DNA from: an uncultured Lachnospiraceae bacterium
GTDB lineage: Bacteria > Bacillota > Clostridia > Lachnospirales > Lachnospiraceae
Direction of reading: 5' to 3'
NCBI GenBank assembly: GCA_910588965.1
Contig: CAJUSO010000051.1
Coordinates: forward strand, 1-24,055
Length of the DNA: 24,055 nucleotides
Shown: positions 22,809 through 24,055 of the stretch, one piece after another
Position numbering within the stretch: the stretch's first letter is position 1
Layout: every line of letters starts with the position of its first letter
Made by a program: the position numbers and the translations under genes
Notes under the pieces: model-generated
What the model was told of the DNA's origin: nothing
Databases searched by the model: none
The model's input: the letters and a program-made list of their open reading frames with translations, nothing else

Positions 22809-22907
22809 CATAATAGTAGAAACAGATTATAGGGAGAAAGCTTCTGTTAGAATCTGTATACACATAAAGGGTGTTGCACGGATGAGTGCGATGCCCTCTT
22901 TCTTTTT
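22809..22907 (+). ncRNA. putative small RNA or terminated leader, about 100 nt
   Basis: Between the promoter and the terminator lies a second fold: CAGATT pairs with AATCTG, with AGAA-AGC-TTCT nested inside (about 22823-22856). No ribosome site with an open frame is present in this stretch. The gene at 22979 starts 72 bases after the terminator, so this could also be a cis-acting leader that stops transcription before it. I do not recognise a riboswitch or T-box consensus. The stretch from 22673 to 22773 shows nothing I can name. Confidence 0.5.
22866..22907 (+). terminator. Rho-independent terminator
   Basis: An 11-bp stem with G-U pairs (GGGTGTTGCAC at 22869-22879 with GTGCGATGCCC at 22886-22896) and a six-base loop, followed by TCTTTCTTTTT. 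Confidence 0.8.
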
Positions 22908-22978
22908 GGAAATTGGTTTCACAGATGTGGAAAATGCCCTGGTAAAATAGAATTATAAAATAAGAAAGGATAGGGCAA

Positions 22979-23275
22979 ATGGACAAAGAAAGAGAAGGAT
23001 TAAAAGAAATGGTGTACAATCTTATGAATGGTTCCTTAGACTTGGATTTATGCACTGCACCAGAGAAAGAGCTGGTAGCAGATGAATATGCTGCCGGAAG
23101 CAAATGTGATCAGTTATATGAAGAAGCCTATGAGGCGAATAGGCGGATTTGCCAAAGGCTGGGAGTGGAGGAAGATAGGGATGTAGAGATAATCATCCGT
23201 AACCTTCTGGACATAGGGAAACATCTTAGCATGAAGATGTATGATTACGGGGCGAATTTTTGCTGTAAGAGTTGA
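22979..23275 (+). CDS. small hypothetical protein, conserved-looking
   Basis: A 98-residue, acidic, helical, soluble protein. The C-terminal half has a characteristic segment, RLGVEEDRDVEIIIRNLL followed by KMYDYGANFC. There is no membrane segment and no known catalytic motif. I recall similar small proteins in Lachnospiraceae but cannot give a family. The start is the ATG after AAAGGATAGGG. A possible extended -10 (TGGTAAAAT, 22940-22948) lies upstream. It is next to decayed mobile DNA but appears intact. Confidence 0.7.
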   Translation: MDKEREGLKEMVYNLMNGSLDLDLCTAPEKELVADEYAAGSKCDQLYEEAYEANRRICQRLGVEEDRDVEIIIRNLLDIGKHLSMKMYDYGANFCCKS

Positions 23276-23356
23276 GGTGGTGTTAGTATATAAATGTGGA
23301 CAGGAAAAGCCGAACAATCTATACTATCAAGTGAAAGAGTAAAGGAGATGAAAGGC

Positions 23357-23508
23357 ATGGCCAAAAACCTTATACCCCGGAATTTAAACAGCAGACCGTG
23401 GATCTGTACAATCAAGGAGTACAAGGCTCTCCAAAAAGAACCCAGCGCCTTAAGGCTGAGGATGGAATATTATAAAAAGCGGCCGCCATATTCGCAAAAG
23501 AACAATAG
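23357..23508 (+). pseudogene. IS3-family transposase orfA remnant
   Basis: The start ATG GCC AAA is in one frame, but from 23365 the transposase sequence is in the next frame (KPYTPEFKQQTVDLYNQG), which points to loss of one A in the A run at 23363-23367. After NQG about 40 residues including the helix-turn-helix are missing, and the sequence resumes as RLKAEDGIL. A stop (TAA 23473) interrupts the usual coiled-coil end, after which KAAAIFAKEQ and the natural stop (23506-23508) follow. At least three separate defects are therefore visible. Confidence 0.8.
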
Positions 23509-23640
23509 CCGAAATTGTTGCATCTATCCAGAACAATTTAACCAGCTACTCTGTAACCCAGCTTTGCAGTGCTTTGAAATCCCCAAGGAGTACTTATTAC
23601 AAAGCTTCGGTCTGTGTACCTTCCAACAGGCAGGAAGCGT
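23505..23640 (+). pseudogene. IS3-family transposase orfB, N-terminal fragment
   Basis: Reading in the -1 frame relative to orfA, as is normal for IS3 elements made by frameshifting, gives IAEIVASIQNNLTSYSVTQ, LCSALKSPRSTYYKASVCVP and SNRQ. This matches the helical N-terminal region of orfB. The integrase core with its DDE residues is absent. The frame runs on to a stop at 23690 but across unrelated HNH sequence. Confidence 0.75.
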
Positions 23641-23879
23641 ACGGAAAACTTGGCCAGGAGGTGGAACGGGCGGGCATGGAAACGAATCCGTGACCGTTAT
23701 GCCACAAAAGATCCCTTCTGCGAGGAGTGCCGGAGGAATGGGCTGCTACGGCCGGTGGAAGAAGTACACCACAAGCTGCCGCTGGCAGAAGGCATGGCGA
23801 GGGAAACCTTGTGTCACTGTGCCAGCCCTGCCATGCGAGGATTCATGCGGAGCGTGGCGACCGCCGGCAGAAAAAGTAA
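23614..23879 (+). pseudogene. HNH endonuclease, phage type, frameshifted
   Basis: The first frame encodes RWNGRAWKRIRDRYATKDPF, CEEC and VEEVHHKLPLAEG, the usual start of a phage HNH nuclease with its first zinc Cys pair and the catalytic His-His. At about 23791-23795 the match moves to another frame, which gives HGEGNLVSLCQPCHARIHAE and RGDRRQKK before a stop at 23877-23879. The family normally reads LAEGGTH at this point, so a small deletion (for example 7 bases) is likely. Such nucleases lie beside the terminase genes of tailed phages, so the fragment may be a phage relic. The true start is lost at the IS junction. Confidence 0.8.
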
Positions 23880-23918
23880 CAGGCAGGAAACCCAACAAAG
23901 ATGGAATTACCTGCCTGT
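23879..23918. repeat. 9-bp inverted repeat between the HNH remnant and the toxin gene
   Basis: ACAGGCAGG (23879-23887) pairs perfectly with CCTGCCTGT (23910-23918) across 22 bases. It lies between two convergent reading frames. Without a clear T run it may be a weak bidirectional terminator. Confidence 0.5.
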
Positions 23919-23921
23919 GCA

Positions 23922-24055
23922 TTATTTCCTGAAAAGATCTGAGTGTGAACCGGTATCGATTAAGGTCAGCGTTAAAATATCATTTTCGATGAGATAGATG
24001 AACAGCCAGTCCGGCTTGATATGGCATTCCCGAAAACCTGCAAGGTCTCCGGTCA
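23922..24055 (-). CDS. YafQ-type toxin (RelE/ParE superfamily), N-terminal part outside the window
   Basis: The last 44 residues are seen on the minus strand: GFRECHIKPDWLFIYLIEND, then ILTLTLIDTGSHSDLF and RK before the TAA. They match the C-terminal half of YafQ toxins: the His of CHIKPDW, Asp-Trp after it, and His and Phe of GSHSDLF align with the catalytic His63, Asp67-Trp68, His87 and Phe91 of E. coli YafQ. YafQ cuts mRNA on the ribosome and is held by an antitoxin of DinJ/RelB type, which would lie upstream beyond position 24055. The position of Arg83 is an Asp here (IDTGSH). Confidence 0.88.
   Translation of the reverse strand, partial: TGDLAGFRECHIKPDWLFIYLIENDILTLTLIDTGSHSDLFRK

Larger units (their letters stand above)
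23295..23640 (+). mobile_element. decayed, truncated IS3-family insertion sequence
   Basis: A possible left end starts at TGTGGACAGG (23295). A ribosome site AAAGGAG then leads to an orfA remnant and the first part of orfB in the -1 frame. After about 45 orfB residues the match stops, where HNH-endonuclease coding sequence begins. The rest of orfB and the right end are missing. The exact junction (about 23625-23655) cannot be fixed by eye. Confidence 0.75.

Noticed and set aside
23294..23932. Single 212-codon protein across the IS and HNH region
   Set aside because: The frame is stitched from out-of-frame pieces; the recognisable transposase and HNH sequences lie in the other two frames.
23880..23997. 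C-terminal continuation of the 127-codon HNH frame to 23997
   Set aside because: After the frameshift near 23793 the HNH match continues in another frame to 23879; the rest is the shadow of the minus-strand toxin gene.

Overview
The window looks like a chromosomal segment of a moderately GC-rich Clostridia bacterium, most likely a Lachnospiraceae gut anaerobe. This rests on gene content and style: strong AGGAGG ribosome sites, sigma-A promoters of TTGACA-17-TATAAT type, an S21 gene of Firmicutes type, an Asn/Ser/Lys-rich small protein, a DAP decarboxylase of a divergent Firmicutes type, a LarB-LarC pair, and transmembrane-free sensor kinases next to FtsX-type exporters. No database search was possible, so the placement is inference.

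Layout. 1-780: the 5' part of a tRNA-Val on the minus strand with its own promoter, a perfect-consensus plus-strand promoter that seems to drive a roughly 110-nt structured RNA, then a second promoter and a 74-residue Asn-rich repeat protein closed by a strong terminator. 799-4537: housekeeping genes on the plus strand (rhodanese, THUMP-type RNA methyltransferase, cell-wall amidase, rdgB, metallophosphoesterase). 4567-4904: rpsU with its own promoter and terminator. 4923-7910: a PhoB/PhoR-like two-component pair running convergently into a Na/Pi cotransporter that lacks the usual PhoU tail; TTTACA repeats on an 11-bp grid upstream of the transporter look like a PhoP box, so these three genes probably form a local phosphate-response unit. 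8079-8337: a degenerate 23-26-bp tandem array before a HEAT-repeat/TRM11-like methyltransferase, which overlaps lysA by 4 bp; a small hypothetical gene follows. 11490-13797: larB-larC (nickel-pincer cofactor synthesis) on the minus strand. 13843-14070: an HPr-like protein that keeps the Ser46 region but has lost His15, as in Crh.

14142-18227: a FadR-type GntR regulator, a matching operator-like site immediately upstream of the ilvD promoter, ilvD, and 5 nt later a response regulator and a kinase without membrane segments. 18253-21822: a probable response-regulator-dependent promoter, an ABC ATPase with an unusual 15-residue repeat tail, and its FtsX-type permease. The pair RR-HK plus ATPase-permease resembles an antimicrobial-peptide or envelope-stress detoxification module. 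The DNA-repair gene nfo follows.

22673-24055 is the accessory end: a promoter-hairpin-terminator unit that looks like a roughly 100-nt small RNA or attenuated leader, a small conserved-looking protein, a decayed IS3-family element joined to a frameshifted HNH endonuclease gene, and the 3' part of a YafQ-type toxin on the minus strand that runs off the window.
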